Source: Anthoceros angustus (taxonomy: Eukaryota > Streptophyta > Anthocerotopsida > Anthocerotales > Anthocerotaceae). From it: a DNA stretch of 64,000 nt. Under the pieces are notes generated by a model. That model was not told where the DNA came from and did no database searches. It saw nothing but the letters and a program-made list of their open reading frames with translations. The stretch is from assembly GCA_010909165.1 (NCBI GenBank), contig MU008204.1:203810-267809 (forward strand). Direction: 5' to 3'. Shown in pieces: positions 12,063-23,034 of the stretch; positions within the stretch are counted from its first letter, which is position 1; every line of letters begins with the position of its first letter. The translations under genes and the position numbers were made by a program.

Positions 12063-12594
12063 TCTGCCTTGCACCAATGGCTCCGCGGTCACCTGGTACC
12101 TGTGTGCTGCTGGGAGGTCCAAAAATTTGCCGCGAACTTGTGCCCTTAAAAAGTGAAATCGTCACAGTGATTTTTTGGAAGGAAGTGTGGCATTTCCTGC
12201 CAGGGGGATTTCGCTGTCATTGTGAAATCCGCATGGTGAAGCAGACGCCGATCTGATAGCTGGTTCTCACGCAATCCGGAAGCCAGATCAAAGCTTGAAC
12301 TTGCGACAAACTTGAGATGCTTTCAGCAGCTTTCTTCCAGAAATTATCAACCTGGTCACGTTGCTTGACAGGAGGTTTCCTTTGCCATGTCGGACAATGG
12401 ATTCCGGTCGCTCCAGCTTCCGTGGTGAGATGAATCGTCACAAGGAGGAATGAGCAGACGAAAACCGGATCGCCATCCTCCAGCCCCTTGACCCACCAGC
12501 TCTCACCGTCAGTTCAGGTGGTCAGCACACGGCATGAAATACACATCCTCAGAGTCCAAGGGCTCTAGTCTGCGAGTGCTCTGAATTCTGGACA
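12063..12594. promoter_or_regulatory. Shared 5' region between divergent POLH and RBR genes
   Basis: The start codons of POLH (minus) and the RBR gene (plus) are 532 bp apart with no other gene between them, so both 5' leaders and promoters must share this stretch. I did not identify a clear TATA box. Confidence 0.55.
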
Positions 12595-13595
12595 ATGGCG
12601 CAGTATACAGCAAATGCTGCTCGTGACCTTCAGCTTATGCAACTTTTGGCTGCTGCACAGGCAGGGGCAGCGGAGAATATTGCATGGAAGCTTGCTTTGC
12701 AGGAGGCGAACCAGAGAGCGGGACGAGGACTCCATGACACCAGGCAGGCAGAGCCCATCACCATCACTGCTAGCCAGGCTGCCAGCACTAGTGTTCCGCA
12801 AAGATTATGCAGAATATGTCTTGATCCGAAACCTTTGTCCAGCTTTTTGGAGCAGAAGGCATGTGAGCACCGGTTCTGTCGTGATTGCATGTCGGCCTAT
12901 GTGGATTCTCGAGTGAAGGGTGGATATCTTCAGATTATGTGCGCAGAACTGGGTTGCAAGGCGTTCCTTGACAAAGATGACTACATACCCCTCAGTCTGT
13001 CGCCTGACGTAGCCGCAGCCCTGGCCAATCCGGAGGCTGGCACATCCATGCCTGAAGCCGATAAGTGCTATTGCCCTTTTCCAGATTGCTCAGCTCTGAC
13101 ACCGTTGTTAGAAAATCGGGGCCATTTAGGAGATCCGAGTGCCACTTTATGCTGGAGCTGCAGCCGCCTGTTCTGTGCGGGATGTGAGATTCCTTGGCGG
13201 TCTGGTCATACATGTCAGCAGTTTGACAAGATGAGCAAGGAGAAGCTTCTTCAGGAGAAGCTTGCTGAGGATAAGCGTGCAAATGAGAAGCTTGCCAAGG
13301 TACTGTTCCAAAGTAAGGATGCCTTTAAGGACCTCGTCCGAGAATTCAAATGGATGACCTGTGCAAATTGCAAAAGAGTCGTGGAATGTACTGCAGGGTG
13401 CGAGAGTATTACCTGCCGGTATACCACGACTAAACTTCCTTCCACATTTCCTTTTGTAACTCTGTTTGCTGCATCCTCTGGCCCTAACGGGATTGGTTGA
13501 TGGACGGAATGTGCAGATGCATGTTCCAGTTCTGCTATGAATGTGGGAAACAGTGGAGTCCTGGTCATTCGTGTTCTTCACCTGCTCATGCATAG
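12595..13595 (+). CDS. RBR-type (RING1-IBR-RING2) protein, putative E3 ubiquitin ligase
   Basis: RBR ligases take ubiquitin from an E2 onto a RING2 cysteine and pass it to a substrate. Two exons, 12595-13418 and 13517-13595 (300 aa, frame kept across the intron). RING1 runs from about residue 72 (CRICL..., CEHRFCRDC), the IBR from about 150 (CYCPFPDC, CWSCSRLFCAGC) and RING2 from about 255 (CANCKRVVECTAGC..., then FCYECGKQW). The splice joins CR to CMFQFCYECG. A coiled-coil-like lysine/glutamate helix (KEKLLQEKLAEDKRANEKLAK) separates IBR and RING2. The N-terminal about 70 residues are Ala/Gln-rich. The protein is short for the family and has no accessory domain, so its substrate cannot be guessed. 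Confidence 0.85.
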
Positions 13596-13936
13596 ATAGC
13601 CAAACAAGGGGACGACAGTTTCTTTCCGGACGCCAGGTTTCAGTTTTTCAGACTTCGTCGTGATTTGTGCTGCTTTCAAAGTCACCTCCTGCCTGCTCCT
13701 CATCAAACAGTCCAAGATGATGTTGATTCTCCGGCCCTTCTGATGAGAGCAGGATCTAGAGTAGGTAGTAGGGTTGCAATGTGAACTTCCATTTGACCGG
13801 CTTACCGGGGCAGAAATAAAGTCAATTTTACATTCAATCGGCAGAGCTGCCATGTCTCCGGACTCGCCACGTCCTGGGTTTGCTTGTTTGGCTTGCCATC
13901 TACCCTCTTTCGGTGTGGTAGGATCTCAGCAGCTCA
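13596..13936. other. Intergenic spacer
   Basis: Lies between the RBR stop and the next start codon on the same strand. It should hold the RBR 3' UTR and the promoter of the plastid-protein gene; nothing else is visible. Confidence 0.5.
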
Positions 13937-15707
13937 ATGGCTCTTGCGAGGGCGTCCCTGGCTGTTCCCAGGCAGAGATTTGTCGAGTCTGTGCTAGACA
14001 ACTGCCTGATTGGGACCACGCCCAGCTCCAGTTACAGGTCCAACTCCAAGGCCGGGTGGCCTGGCAATGCGAATCACAAGTCTTCCTGGGGACGCGAGGT
14101 GTTGGGGGCCCATAAGCAACAGCGGTCGAGAGGGTCGGAGGTGAATGTTTCCGCTACATCCTCGAGGCCTTCCGGGCAAGTGGCTTCCTGTACAGAGAAA
14201 CGGAATGCGGGAGCCCAGAGTGAGTGTTTTCTCCTTTGCTCCCATTCCTTCCCCGGTCGTAAGAGGGATGCTGGGCCGAACACCCGGCGTAGTGGAACGG
14301 CCCGTCTCTAGCCCTACTCTCAGTGTCCTGCGAAAACTTTTTTGTTTGTGCTCCCTTTCCTACATGCTGCTACATGTGAGACTTACGTAGGTTTTAGAAG
14401 GAACATTCCCCATGACATCTTACCCTGGCATGCAGCGAGCAGTGGCCAGTTGGCTGGAAGAAGCCATGAGGCTAGGGATGATTCTGGATCTGCAGCTAAT
14501 CTTGGGCGGCGTCAAGCCCTTTTTGCTGGCCTGACATGCGTCCTTGTGTCTCTCAGTCCACGAGGTGAGCATTCCTCGCTTGCTGCATTTGTTCTCGTTT
14601 GGGTTGATCAAAAGGTTCTTATTTGCATGAGTATCTGGTTGCAGATGCTATGGCAGGCGGACTCTTTGATAAGTACATAAAGAGGTGCGAGTTTTCAAGT
14701 ACGTAGCCTTTTCGTTAGTTCGGTTTGATCTATGTGTTGCTTTTATACTTCAGTGGGTTGTCGAGCAGAGCATTCTAATTCCTGGCTTGTCTTGCAACCA
14801 GGAAGAAGCTGGATCCCCTCGATACCTACTTACCAACCATACTCTTGAGCCAGTTGCAAATTGAAGAGATCGGTACAGCTATTCCCTTCCCTTCTTTTTG
14901 ATGGAATGAGGAGCCGCACGAGCTTTGACCTGTAATCCGAGTCCAAACTAGCTGTGGTCTTGCAGATGGCAGACTTGTGGCTGAGGAACCTAAGTACGAT
15001 GATGCAAGATCCCTGTTGAGATCTGGCCCAGCATCGTCTCTTCGTTCGGACATACGAGCTGTAAGTTCCGGGGTGCAGCAACTGGCTTAGTCTGCTCGTC
15101 CACTCGGTTTCTGCATCATGGAAGACTTGCTGTGTGCGAAGGCTGGAAGCCTGTTGTACTCCACTCTGTCGCGGGTGTGTGAACCACCATGCACTTATGC
15201 ATGTCCCAGGTTGCCCAGTATGCTGCTGACGCAGGAGACGGACAGACCGCTGTGGAAGCTGTGGATGGATGTCTGAGGTTTGCTACCCCCACCTAAACGC
15301 ATGCATTAAGGTTATTGTGATCTCTTCGTCCTACAAGTAATATGACCACCATCCCTGTGTTAACATGCAGGGCCATTGAGGAGCTAGATTCTTACCTTCT
15401 CCGCGCCAGCAGAAACGATCCCCCTGCCCTCGATGTGATGAGACAAAGGGTGACAAAGGCCTTGAACTCTCTCGACAGGTAACTCTTCCTGTCTGACATA
15501 AGTGCCTTTGTCGACACCTGCATAACAGTACCCATCTCTAATTCTGCTTTTTTTCCTCCCAGTCTGCTATCGACTGTACCTCCAGAAATCCTGGAGAAGG
15601 GCAAAGCTGTAGCCTTCGCTTACAGGGACTTGGACAGCACTCAAACTCCCGCAGCACAGCAGAACGTGGAGCCGAGCTTGCTGAAGGCTCTGCCAAGTGG
15701 CCTCTGA
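13937..15707 (+). CDS. Probable plastid protein of unknown function, DUF7880-like
   Basis: Eight exons: 13937-14219, 14436-14564, 14645-14684, 14802-14872, 14966-15060, 15210-15277, 15371-15478 and 15563-15707. They sum to 939 nt (312 aa) with every junction in frame. The first about 110 residues are Ser/Arg/Ala-rich and poor in acids, as in a chloroplast transit peptide. A twin arginine then precedes a hydrophobic run (RRQALFAGLTCVLVSLSP), which suggests thylakoid-lumen targeting. The rest is helical: FDKYIKRKKLDPLDTYLP, a block ending ARSLLRSGPASSLRSDIRA, EELDSYLLRASRNDP and SLLSTVPPEILEKGKAVAFAY. From memory this resembles plant thylakoid proteins grouped as DUF7880; that name is tentative. 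The exon structure is firm, the function unknown. Confidence 0.75.
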
Positions 15708-16045
15708 TCCTGCAGCGATGACATCATGCCTAAAACTGCTCTGTTGATAGTGTCTAGGAAAGCCTACTCCTAGCAGCCTAATCAACCTTCTTGGCAAAGA
15801 TTTGTGTCGGTTGGCCACACCTACCCGCCGTTCCGTCCTTCCTCACCGTTAGACCCGCTTCGCCGGGTCCGTCCAGCACAGCGCTCCGATCCTCCAAGAA
15901 CGAACATGCAAAAGTCCCAGTGAATCGAACCAGCACCTTCGCGATCGTGCTCGCACGATCGGAAGCCAAACGGACAGGAGATGGTGGGAGTCTGAGAAAT
16001 AGAGAGCAACACTGAAGAGACAGAAACCCAACCCAGCCCAGCCCG
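15708..16045. promoter_or_regulatory. Intergenic region upstream of the mannanase gene
   Basis: Contains the 3' end of the plastid-protein gene and the 5' region of the mannanase gene. No specific element is recognisable. Confidence 0.45.
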
Positions 16046-17554
16046 ATGGCGGAGACGAGCTCACTGCCGAGGTGGGTCTGGCGCCTGGCGCTCGGCCTGG
16101 CGCTGGCCGCGGCCTGCTTTGCTGCCGATGCCCGGACGCCGCACTTCGTGTACACCAACGGAACTCACTTCGTACTCAACAAGGAGGCCTTCTACGTGAA
16201 CGGCGCCAACTTCTACTGGCTCATGTTCCAGGCGGCGGATCCCAGCTCCCGGCCGCTGGTGACCCGGGTGCTGGAGGAGGCGGTGGGGCTGGGGCTCACA
16301 GTCGGCCGCACCTGGGCCTTCAACGACGGCGGCTACAGAGCTCTGCAGCTCAGCCCTGGCCGCTTCGATGAGAACGTTTTTCAGGTATGAGACGAGTCGG
16401 AGACGATTGCTTGCTGCTCCACTCAAGACAGCGATCCAATTCGGCGGCTTTCGTGTAGGCTCTGGATTTTGTGATATCGGAGGCGGCGAGGCACCAGGTG
16501 CGGCTGATTTTGAGCCTTGTGAACAACTACGACGCGTATGGCGGGAAGAAGCAGTACGTCCAGTGGGCTCGAGATGCTGGAGTTCCCAATCTGAACTCCG
16601 AGGATGATTTCTTCTCCAATCCCACGATTCGTGGCTGGTTCAAGAATTACATCCAGGTGCTCTACATTTCTGCCTCGCATGTGCGGTTACTTTGTTGTCG
16701 TTGCTGAAGTGTGGATTGCTGATCTCTGTTGGCTTCAATGACCTCGCCCAGATCATCCTCACTCGGAAGAACACAATCACTGGGCTTGTTTACGCTAACG
16801 ATCCGGCTATTTTTGCCTGGGAGCTTATGAACGAGCCCCGATGTCTGTCAGATCCCTCTGGCAATAGCTTACAGGCCTGGATACAAGAGATGTCCAGCTA
16901 TGTGAAGTCTCTGGACAGGAATCACCTTCTGGAAGTCGGCTTGGAGGGCTTCTACAACACGCCCGCGGATGAAATTGCTGGTATAAGTCCCGGAAGCGAC
17001 TTCTACCAGAAGTTAGGGACTGATTTCATCCGGGACAACCTCCTTCCTTCCGTGGATTTCGCTACTGTCCACGCCTATTCCGACTACTGGTAATGTGCTC
17101 AGCTCTTGTGACTTCTTTCCAGTGAAATTGTTGTTGCTGGCAAATTTTCCATACTGCGTCCCTACCTGACAGGTTTCCGCAAGCAAGTTATCAGCAGCAG
17201 CTCACCTTCCTTGAGGGTTGGATTAGCCACCACATCGCGGATGCAGAAAATACTCTTCACAAACCAGTTTTGTTCACCGAGTTCGGAAAGAATTCGAACG
17301 ATGAGGGGTACAGTCCCCAGCAGAGAGATGAAGTGCTGTCCCTCTTCTTTGACAGCGTTTACGGGTCTGCACAGAGTGGAGGGGCCGGGGCTGGAGCTCT
17401 TTTCTGGCATCTTTTCACTGACGGCATGGATAATTTCAATGATGGGTACCAGATCATACCTTCAAGCAGTCCCTCAACGGCCACTCTCATAACCGGACAG
17501 TCGCAGAGGCTGACGGCACTAAGGAAATTTGGACTGAAGGCTGCAAAGCGGTGA
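16046..17554 (+). CDS. Mannan endo-1,4-beta-mannosidase (GH5)
   Basis: Secreted endo-mannanase cutting beta-1,4-mannan and glucomannan in the cell wall. Four exons, 16046-16384, 16459-16656, 16752-17089 and 17173-17554, sum to 1257 nt (418 aa), the normal size for plant MAN enzymes. Residues 1-28 form a signal peptide (Arg-rich start, then [16 protein letters not shown]). NGANFYWLM follows. The acid/base Glu207 lies in WELMNEPR and the nucleophile Glu328 in [14 protein letters not shown] and GALFWHLF are further active-site cleft segments. The start codon is the first Met and gives the signal peptide directly. Product specificity (mannan, galactomannan, glucomannan) cannot be told from sequence. 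Confidence 0.93.
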
Positions 17555-18353
17555 AAAGATCCCACATCGTACAACCGGTTTCTTTCATCTTATCATCCAC
17601 CGTGTAGCGTGCAGGCCTAAAGTGCTCCCAGCAACCTATCTTAAGGACCATTCAGAGAAGCTTCATCACCGGATGGACGAGAGACGACATCACTGTCCTC
17701 GTTTGTCCTCTCACCTTGTTCACTCTCACACAAGCCCACCTCACCCTGTAAGCCGTTGCTGCTGCTTTGCAAGTGCACGCACGATGTAAAAAGGTGGTCA
17801 GGACTCCCTGCAAGTACACCGCAAAGCGGTCATGACAGACTGCACAGTAAAGTATATCAAAGCGGTCATAACAGACTGCACAGTAAAGTATATGCAACCG
17901 TCTAAAAGGTACTCTTGCCAAAATACTAGTGGAGCTCGAGCCCCGAATACCTTTGCTTCAGCAAAATGGCACCTGCAAGATCAGCCTCGTAAAATAGACT
18001 CCATAAAGGGAAAAGTAAGTCAGCTTCGAGTTCAGATTTGAAACCGTGTTCACCTGCGTCTCCCTCATTGGTCACGCATGACAAAAGCATTGCATTGGAA
18101 CATTCATCTATCGGGAGCAAAGCCGCCAAAAATCAGATTGCCAATGAGCACAGAATGCAATGGAAAGGAGGATCTACTGTTTCAAAGAAGGCGTTAAACA
18201 AAAGAGTAACTTACGCTCCTCCAAGGCTCTTGCAAAAACCGCAAGGAGGCCAGACGGTGGCCAAGCCAGCTCAAAATGGCTGCCAAAAACAAGAGCCTGC
18301 GCTAACCCTCAACTGCTACGGACGAAAAGGCAAGAAAGAGGCCGGAAACCGCA
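17555..18353. other. Intergenic DNA with a small tandem duplication
   Basis: Two copies of GCGGTCATRACAGACTGCAC plus AGTAAAGTATAT occur at about 17826 and 17861. No gene is supported. Confidence 0.55.
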
Positions 18354-18902
18354 TCAGTCCCGGAAAACGGGACCCGGTACATCAGCATAGTTGATCTCAT
18401 GAGGGCCAGAGACTGCGATAGTCCAGTTCCCCATGCCTTCAATCTCCCACACGCAGCTCACGTACTTGTCTCTAATCTTCCTAAGAGGCCCGCACAACCT
18501 CCTCGTCAAGCTTTGCCTGATCTTGCACGGCTTCGGCCGAGGAGGAAGCTTGCAGCTCCGGCCACCTTCCCCCTTCTCCTTCCCGGCCTGCTGCAGCGAC
18601 ATGAGGCCAAATTGAACTGCGAGCGAAGCGTCTTCCACTGCGCCTGCCCTGCTCTTCACATCTTGGCCCAGATCAGGCTCTTCTGGCAGGGGCTGGAGCG
18701 ACGGCTGCACCTTCCGGCGGGAGAGCAGCTTCCCTCTGCGCGTCCCCGGATGCTTGGCCATCATCAGCCGGGCCGGCATCACGCACCTTCGTTCCTTGCA
18801 GAGCGGAGTCTGCACTTCAGCAGGACCTTGTCCAGAATAAAATGCTGCCGCCTCCATCGCAATGTGCCGGGCCTCGATGTTAGCTCGCCCGGGCTTTACC
18901 AT
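18354..18902 (-). CDS. Hypothetical protein, Arg/Lys-rich
   Basis: An open minus-strand frame runs 19106-18354. I place the start at the internal Met at 18902 (MVKPGRANIEARHIAMEAAA), giving 182 aa; the longer frame up to 19106 is cysteine/arginine-rich and less protein-like. The C-terminal 60 residues look ordered: RRLCGPLRKIRDKYVSC, then VWEIEGMGNWTIAVSGPHEI and a VPGPVFRD end. I do not recognise the family. The overlapping plus-strand ORF is proline/histidine-rich and looks like the shadow. No intron is needed. Function unknown. Confidence 0.45.
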   Translation of the reverse strand: MVKPGRANIEARHIAMEAAAFYSGQGPAEVQTPLCKERRCVMPARLMMAKHPGTRRGKLLSRRKVQPSLQPLPEEPDLGQDVKSRAGAVEDASLAVQFGLMSLQQAGKEKGEGGRSCKLPPRPKPCKIRQSLTRRLCGPLRKIRDKYVSCVWEIEGMGNWTIAVSGPHEINYADVPGPVFRD

Positions 18903-19106
18903 CAATTTCGAGGTTACACTTCTCCTTCTCCCACACGCGCCGCACCTCCGACCTCCACACTCAAGCAACAGTCCTACCTTCCTCTTCCCACCTCTCGCCC
19001 CCTTCAGCTCATAGTCGGGAGCCTTCCCTGCGTCCTCGACGAGAAGGAGCCAGCATTGCCGGACACGCCAAACAAGACAGCGTTGCGCTCTCCCTCGCTC
19101 ACTCAC

Positions 19107-19653
19107 TCACACAACATAGCCTATCCTTCCAAGTTCCGACCTTCCCGTGCCTCCTCAGGCCTTTCCCAACCACTGCCTCATCTCTGCTCCAAAATCTGGA
19201 GCCACCGAAGCACGGCAGATTAGGCCTGCACACAGACAGATGGGAGGCCCGATAGGAGAGAAGCCAATGGTTTACAGTGACAGTATCTCCGCTTTCGACA
19301 AACATCGGGTGGACGGCCAGCTTCGAAGCGCACCAGAGAAATGCACCTTCAAAAATGCGGGCGATGGCAGCCACACGAGGCGATCTTATAAGCGGCGGCA
19401 AAATCTTTGCGCAATTGGTGGCGGCCGGCCGCTCGGCAGCTTCTCTCTTCGCGTGCCGAGGCCCGAGACGTCTCGCAGCGTGCCTAAGTCAGAGTGAGTC
19501 AAGTCAGACTCGACCGGCAGAGACACATGCCGTTGAGCACTGCAGTTCCCGCGGTGCTTCCGCGGTCGGCGGCTCGGCGCCTTAGTTTCATCTCATCGCA
19601 ATTCTAAAAGTGACGATTGCACGCGCGACATTGACTACCACTAAAATTAATCC
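19107..19653. other. Intergenic DNA between the hypothetical gene and tRNA-Pro
   Basis: GC-rich DNA upstream of the hypothetical gene. I see no supported feature. Confidence 0.4.
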
Positions 19654-19725
19654 GGGGCATTGCGAGAATCGAACTCGCGACCTCTCGCACCCAAAGCGAG
19701 AATCATACCACTAGACCAAATGCCC
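19654..19725 (-). tRNA. tRNA-Pro (anticodon TGG)
   Basis: A 72-nt cloverleaf on the minus strand. The acceptor stem is GGGCATT/AATGCCC, the anticodon loop TTTGGGT has TGG at positions 34-36, and the T loop is TTCGATT. A T run (19646-19643) lies a few bases past the 3' end as a Pol III terminator. The T stem is GCGAG/CTCGC where I remember plant tRNA-Pro as CCGAG/CTCGG, so both sides of one pair are changed and pairing is kept. Confidence 0.95.
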
Positions 19726-19867
19726 AGATGACAGATGGAGGAACAATAATATATATTAACAATTTATACAAGTTGGAGACTTTATAGGACTTAATAATTA
19801 ATGGAAGAATAATATATGATATATTTATATAAATTTTATTGTAATGAAGTACACCGCTCGTATAAAA

Positions 19868-20365
19868 ATAGAAGAAAAAGAATGAGGTATATTAAAGTCC
19901 ACTAAGGACCAATTTCTATAGGACTTGGTATTTAACAACTTGTACCATGGTGTGCCTAAGCTACTTGTACCAAGGGCATCCATTCCCTTCAGGCACCCCA
20001 TTTAAGTAAAGACCTAAGCTACTTGCACCAAGGGCATCCATTCCCTTTAGGCACCCCATTTAAGTACCGATCTAAGCTCAGGATGCTTAATCACGGCGTT
20101 CTTATAAATGTGTGTCCATTTCTTGAGAAGAAGAAGAAGAATTTTATTTAAGTCCACTAAGGATGAATTTTCATGGGACTTAGTACTTAACAACTTGTAT
20201 CATGGTGTGCCTAAACTACTTGCACCAAGGGCATCCACTCCCTTTAAGCACCCCATCTAAATACCGATCTAAGCTCAAGATGCTTAATCACGGCGTTCTT
20301 ATAAATGTGTGTCCGTTTGGCCTAAGCTTAATCACGGCGTTCTTATAAATGTGTGTCCATTTGGC
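19868..20365 (+). repeat. Two or more copies of a SINE-like dispersed repeat (family X)
   Basis: A unit of about 200-230 bp begins with a GAA-rich run plus GAATTTTATTTAAGTCCACT. It continues with GGGACTTGGTACTTAACAACT, CACCAAGGGCATCCATTC and AGGCACCCCAT, and ends near GTGTGTCCATTTGGCTTAAG. One copy spans about 19868-20120, with an internal partial duplication. A second spans about 20127-20325, and an extra tail follows to 20365. Other copies lie at 36165-36720 (mostly inverted) and 44595-44760. The simple-repeat end suggests a SINE or a LINE-mobilised tail; no Pol III box was clear. Confidence 0.75.
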
Positions 20366-20488
20366 TTAAGCCATTTCGACACACAGCAGGTCTGGTGGAA
20401 TTTACTCCCCACCGGAGGTCATAACCTACTGTATGACCTACGCCAAAACAGCGTATGCGTCTGGTTAGCGGACCGAGTAGATTGCCAT

Positions 20489-20586
20489 GCGAGTCCTGCG
20501 AGTCCTGCGAGTCCTGCGAGTCCTGCGAGTCCTGCGAGTCCTGCGAGTCCTGCGAGTCCTGCGAGTCCTTCGAGTCCTGCGAGTCG
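20489..20586. repeat. 9-bp minisatellite (GCGAGTCCT)n
   Basis: About eleven head-to-tail copies of a 9-bp unit, one with a single change. Because 9 is divisible by three, several frames stay open across it and give Ala-Ser-Pro or Cys-Glu-Ser repeats. I see no evidence that these are translated. Confidence 0.95.
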
Positions 20587-20814
20587 CGACGACAAGAGAC
20601 CAGTTGGGTGGTCTGCTGCCGCCATTTTTCTCCATTCTGTTTCCGACGGCCGCAGGAGTGGCGGCGGAAATGGCAGGAACCGGCTACCCGTAAATTCAGC
20701 CGATCAAATTGTGCCAACACATGTTTGCAATAACGGCCACACGTGTTATCTGTCAGTCGCGCCACTGTAGTTGCGCCACTTGAACGCCTTGGCGCATCCA
20801 ATGTGTTCCAGGAA

Positions 20815-22020
20815 TTGGGTCCAAGTTCGATTCGATAGCAGCCTGGGTAGGTCGGTGGCTCGGCTCGCTCTTGCGTACAGGGGGGGACAACCAGGCAAGC
20901 ACCTCACCCAGTTGGCCGCAATGAAGGAGAAAATTTAGTTTAAAAGGGGGCGGGAAAATACTGAAGAGATGGTCAGAGCGAGGGGGCGGGAAAATAATAA
21001 AGAGATGGTCAGAGCGGCGTTAGGGTTTGAGAATCCATGATCTTCATCTCATCGAAGCAAGCTGTTTGTGTAGATGAGTTAGGAAGATTCGAGGTTTGGT
21101 GGTAGAGAATCAGATCATACTTGACGGCTTCTCCCCGTAACCCGATGGGATATAGAGAGACGGCAACAGCTCCTGACGGTGATAGTTATCTAGTAGCCTG
21201 CAGGAGCCCACAACTTTGAGAGCGGTTGAAGCATGTGCTGACTTACTTGTACTAGAAACCTGTTTCAGCGTGGGCAGAGGAACTGGAGGGCGTGCTGCGC
21301 CTTACACTGTCTTGAGGGCGTCCATTCCGAGCCCAGAGGGAATGACTCCTTGAAGGTTGTTGTTGCTCTGGAAGAAGCAACAACAAGCTTCAAAGACAGT
21401 TGATTCCTGGAAGAAGCCAGCCACACTTACAGAGTACAGGGTTTCCGAATTGGACAGGAGGATGATGTGGTTATGTAAAGCCCTTGCGTCCCGCGCTTGG
21501 AACTTCCCTACACCAAGCAAAAGGGAGGTCATTTACATCGACATGTGTCCACTTGGCTGCGCAGTAGCCACAACCAGTGGTTCTCTGAGCAAAGAAGGTC
21601 ACAGTAGACAAGGCAGAATTCCAAAATCTGAAGGCGAAAGGGGCATAATACTGACTCATAACGCGAAACTATTGCTTTGTTGCACGCAAACAACGCCTTC
21701 CCAAGCATCCCAGTCGCTTGGTGCACAGGGTCGCCATTCCAGCTCATCTCTCAGGGATTTGCAGTAAGGTCTTCTAAGAAGCCATAGATCCAGCTGGAAA
21801 GGTAAACAACTGAACCCACCCCCTTCCTCAAGTCCACATATGGCAGGAATGTCGAAACCAACAGCCTGGCAAGCCTCGGAGCCGCAGTGAGGAAGAAGCA
21901 AAGGCATGTGCAGGAGGAACGGAACGTCTCTTTCACCGCCGCCTGAAGGTGAGGAAAATCAGGAATATCGGCCTCGGTGACCACCCTATTACAAGCAGTA
22001 GAAGTCACACCCCTCTATCC
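20815..22020 (-). pseudogene. Truncated tandem copy of the RLP4-like gene (LRR part only)
   Basis: This block repeats the 3' flank and LRR exons of the functional gene at 23.0-25.7 kb. Matches, read on the minus strand, are: exon 3 (about 21775-21660, CAPSDWDAWEGVVC), exon 4 (about 21510-21440), exon 5 (about 21370-21310, NNLQGVIPSGLG) and part of exon 7 (about 21220-21125). I found no counterpart of exons 1, 2 (malectin-like), 6 or 8 (transmembrane). Frames are shifted. 20815-21060 also matches the 3' flank at 22770-22980. It cannot encode a receptor. Confidence 0.8.
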
Positions 22021-22029
22021 CAAAATGAA

Positions 22030-22770
22030 GTATACAGCTATGTACAAAGACATAGAGAACCACCAAGAATATTAAGTAACATTACTCGAGAAGCGAACAT
22101 TAAGTAAACCATCTATCTTCATACATTAAATAAACCATCTATCTTCATGAAAGAGAAGAGTGTCGCTAGAGCCTACCTAGTGTACCCGGCCATGGCGGCT
22201 CTAAGCCGCCATTCCCTAATACATAAAATGCTTGCCCTATTGCGTTCCCTAATACATAAAATGCTTGGCCTATTACCTTCCCTAATACATAAAATGCTTG
22301 GCCTATTGTAACTAATATATCCCCTTACATATTGTGGGTTGTATCAAATTTTTGCCTCGGCATCATAACCTCAGGAGAGATTCCCCATCTCCTTTATGAT
22401 GGAGCACTTGAAATGGACAATGTATTGTTTGTAGTTCTAGAAAGCTACTAAGCCAGAAGGACATGAGGAAAATATGAAACCCACCCTTCCGGTAATTGTC
22501 ACACAGTCCAAAACAAGAAGTAAAATTAGGTGTAGCACGCAGTAATATCCAGAATTATTCGATATAAAAAGATTCGGAAAAAAGCCCTGGTCACTTACGG
22601 GTTGAACCATGTGGGAGATTCCATTCACCATTTTGCATTGAGGAACGGTCGGTAGTAGACAAGCCATTATTACCCAGGATGAGGAGGAATCCAAAACTAA
22701 TCCGTGCTCCAACCCCCTCCACCAACTGATGACATTTCATAATATTTTAAGCCATGATATACAATTCTAT
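22030..22770. repeat. AT-rich spacer with a 38-bp tandem repeat
   Basis: About 22205-22310 holds three copies of a unit like TTCCCTAATACATAAAATGC plus TTGGCCTATT. A smaller duplication (AAACCATCTATCTTCAT) lies at about 22105-22150. No gene is seen between the RLP4 pseudogene and the functional copy. Confidence 0.65.
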
Positions 22771-23034
22771 CGAGGTCGAAGTACGATAGCAGCCGGGACA
22801 GCAAAGTGGGTGAGAAGCAGGCAAGCACCTCACAGTTGGCGGCAATGAAGGAGGAAATTTTAATTTAAAAGAGGGCGGGAGAACAATAAAGAAAGAGTCA
22901 GAGCGGCGTTAGGTTTGAGAATCCAAATCTGCTTGGCACGTTCCGCATTATCTTCATCTCATCAAAGTTGGTCCTTAGCTTAGCAGCGTACCGACCGACG
23001 CCCTTCGCTGTTCACACACGGCAATGAAAGTGGG

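Noticed and set aside
12063-12122. Upstream in-frame Met of POLH at 12122 as start
   Set aside because: Plant homologues begin MPVA at the downstream Met; the extra 20 residues are not conserved-looking.
18399-19223. 274-codon plus-strand ORF
   Set aside because: Pro/His/Leu-rich, overlaps the better minus-strand candidate and shows no conserved-looking block.
20309-20801. ORFs of about 150 codons on both strands over the 9-bp repeat
   Set aside because: They stay open only because the unit length is a multiple of three.
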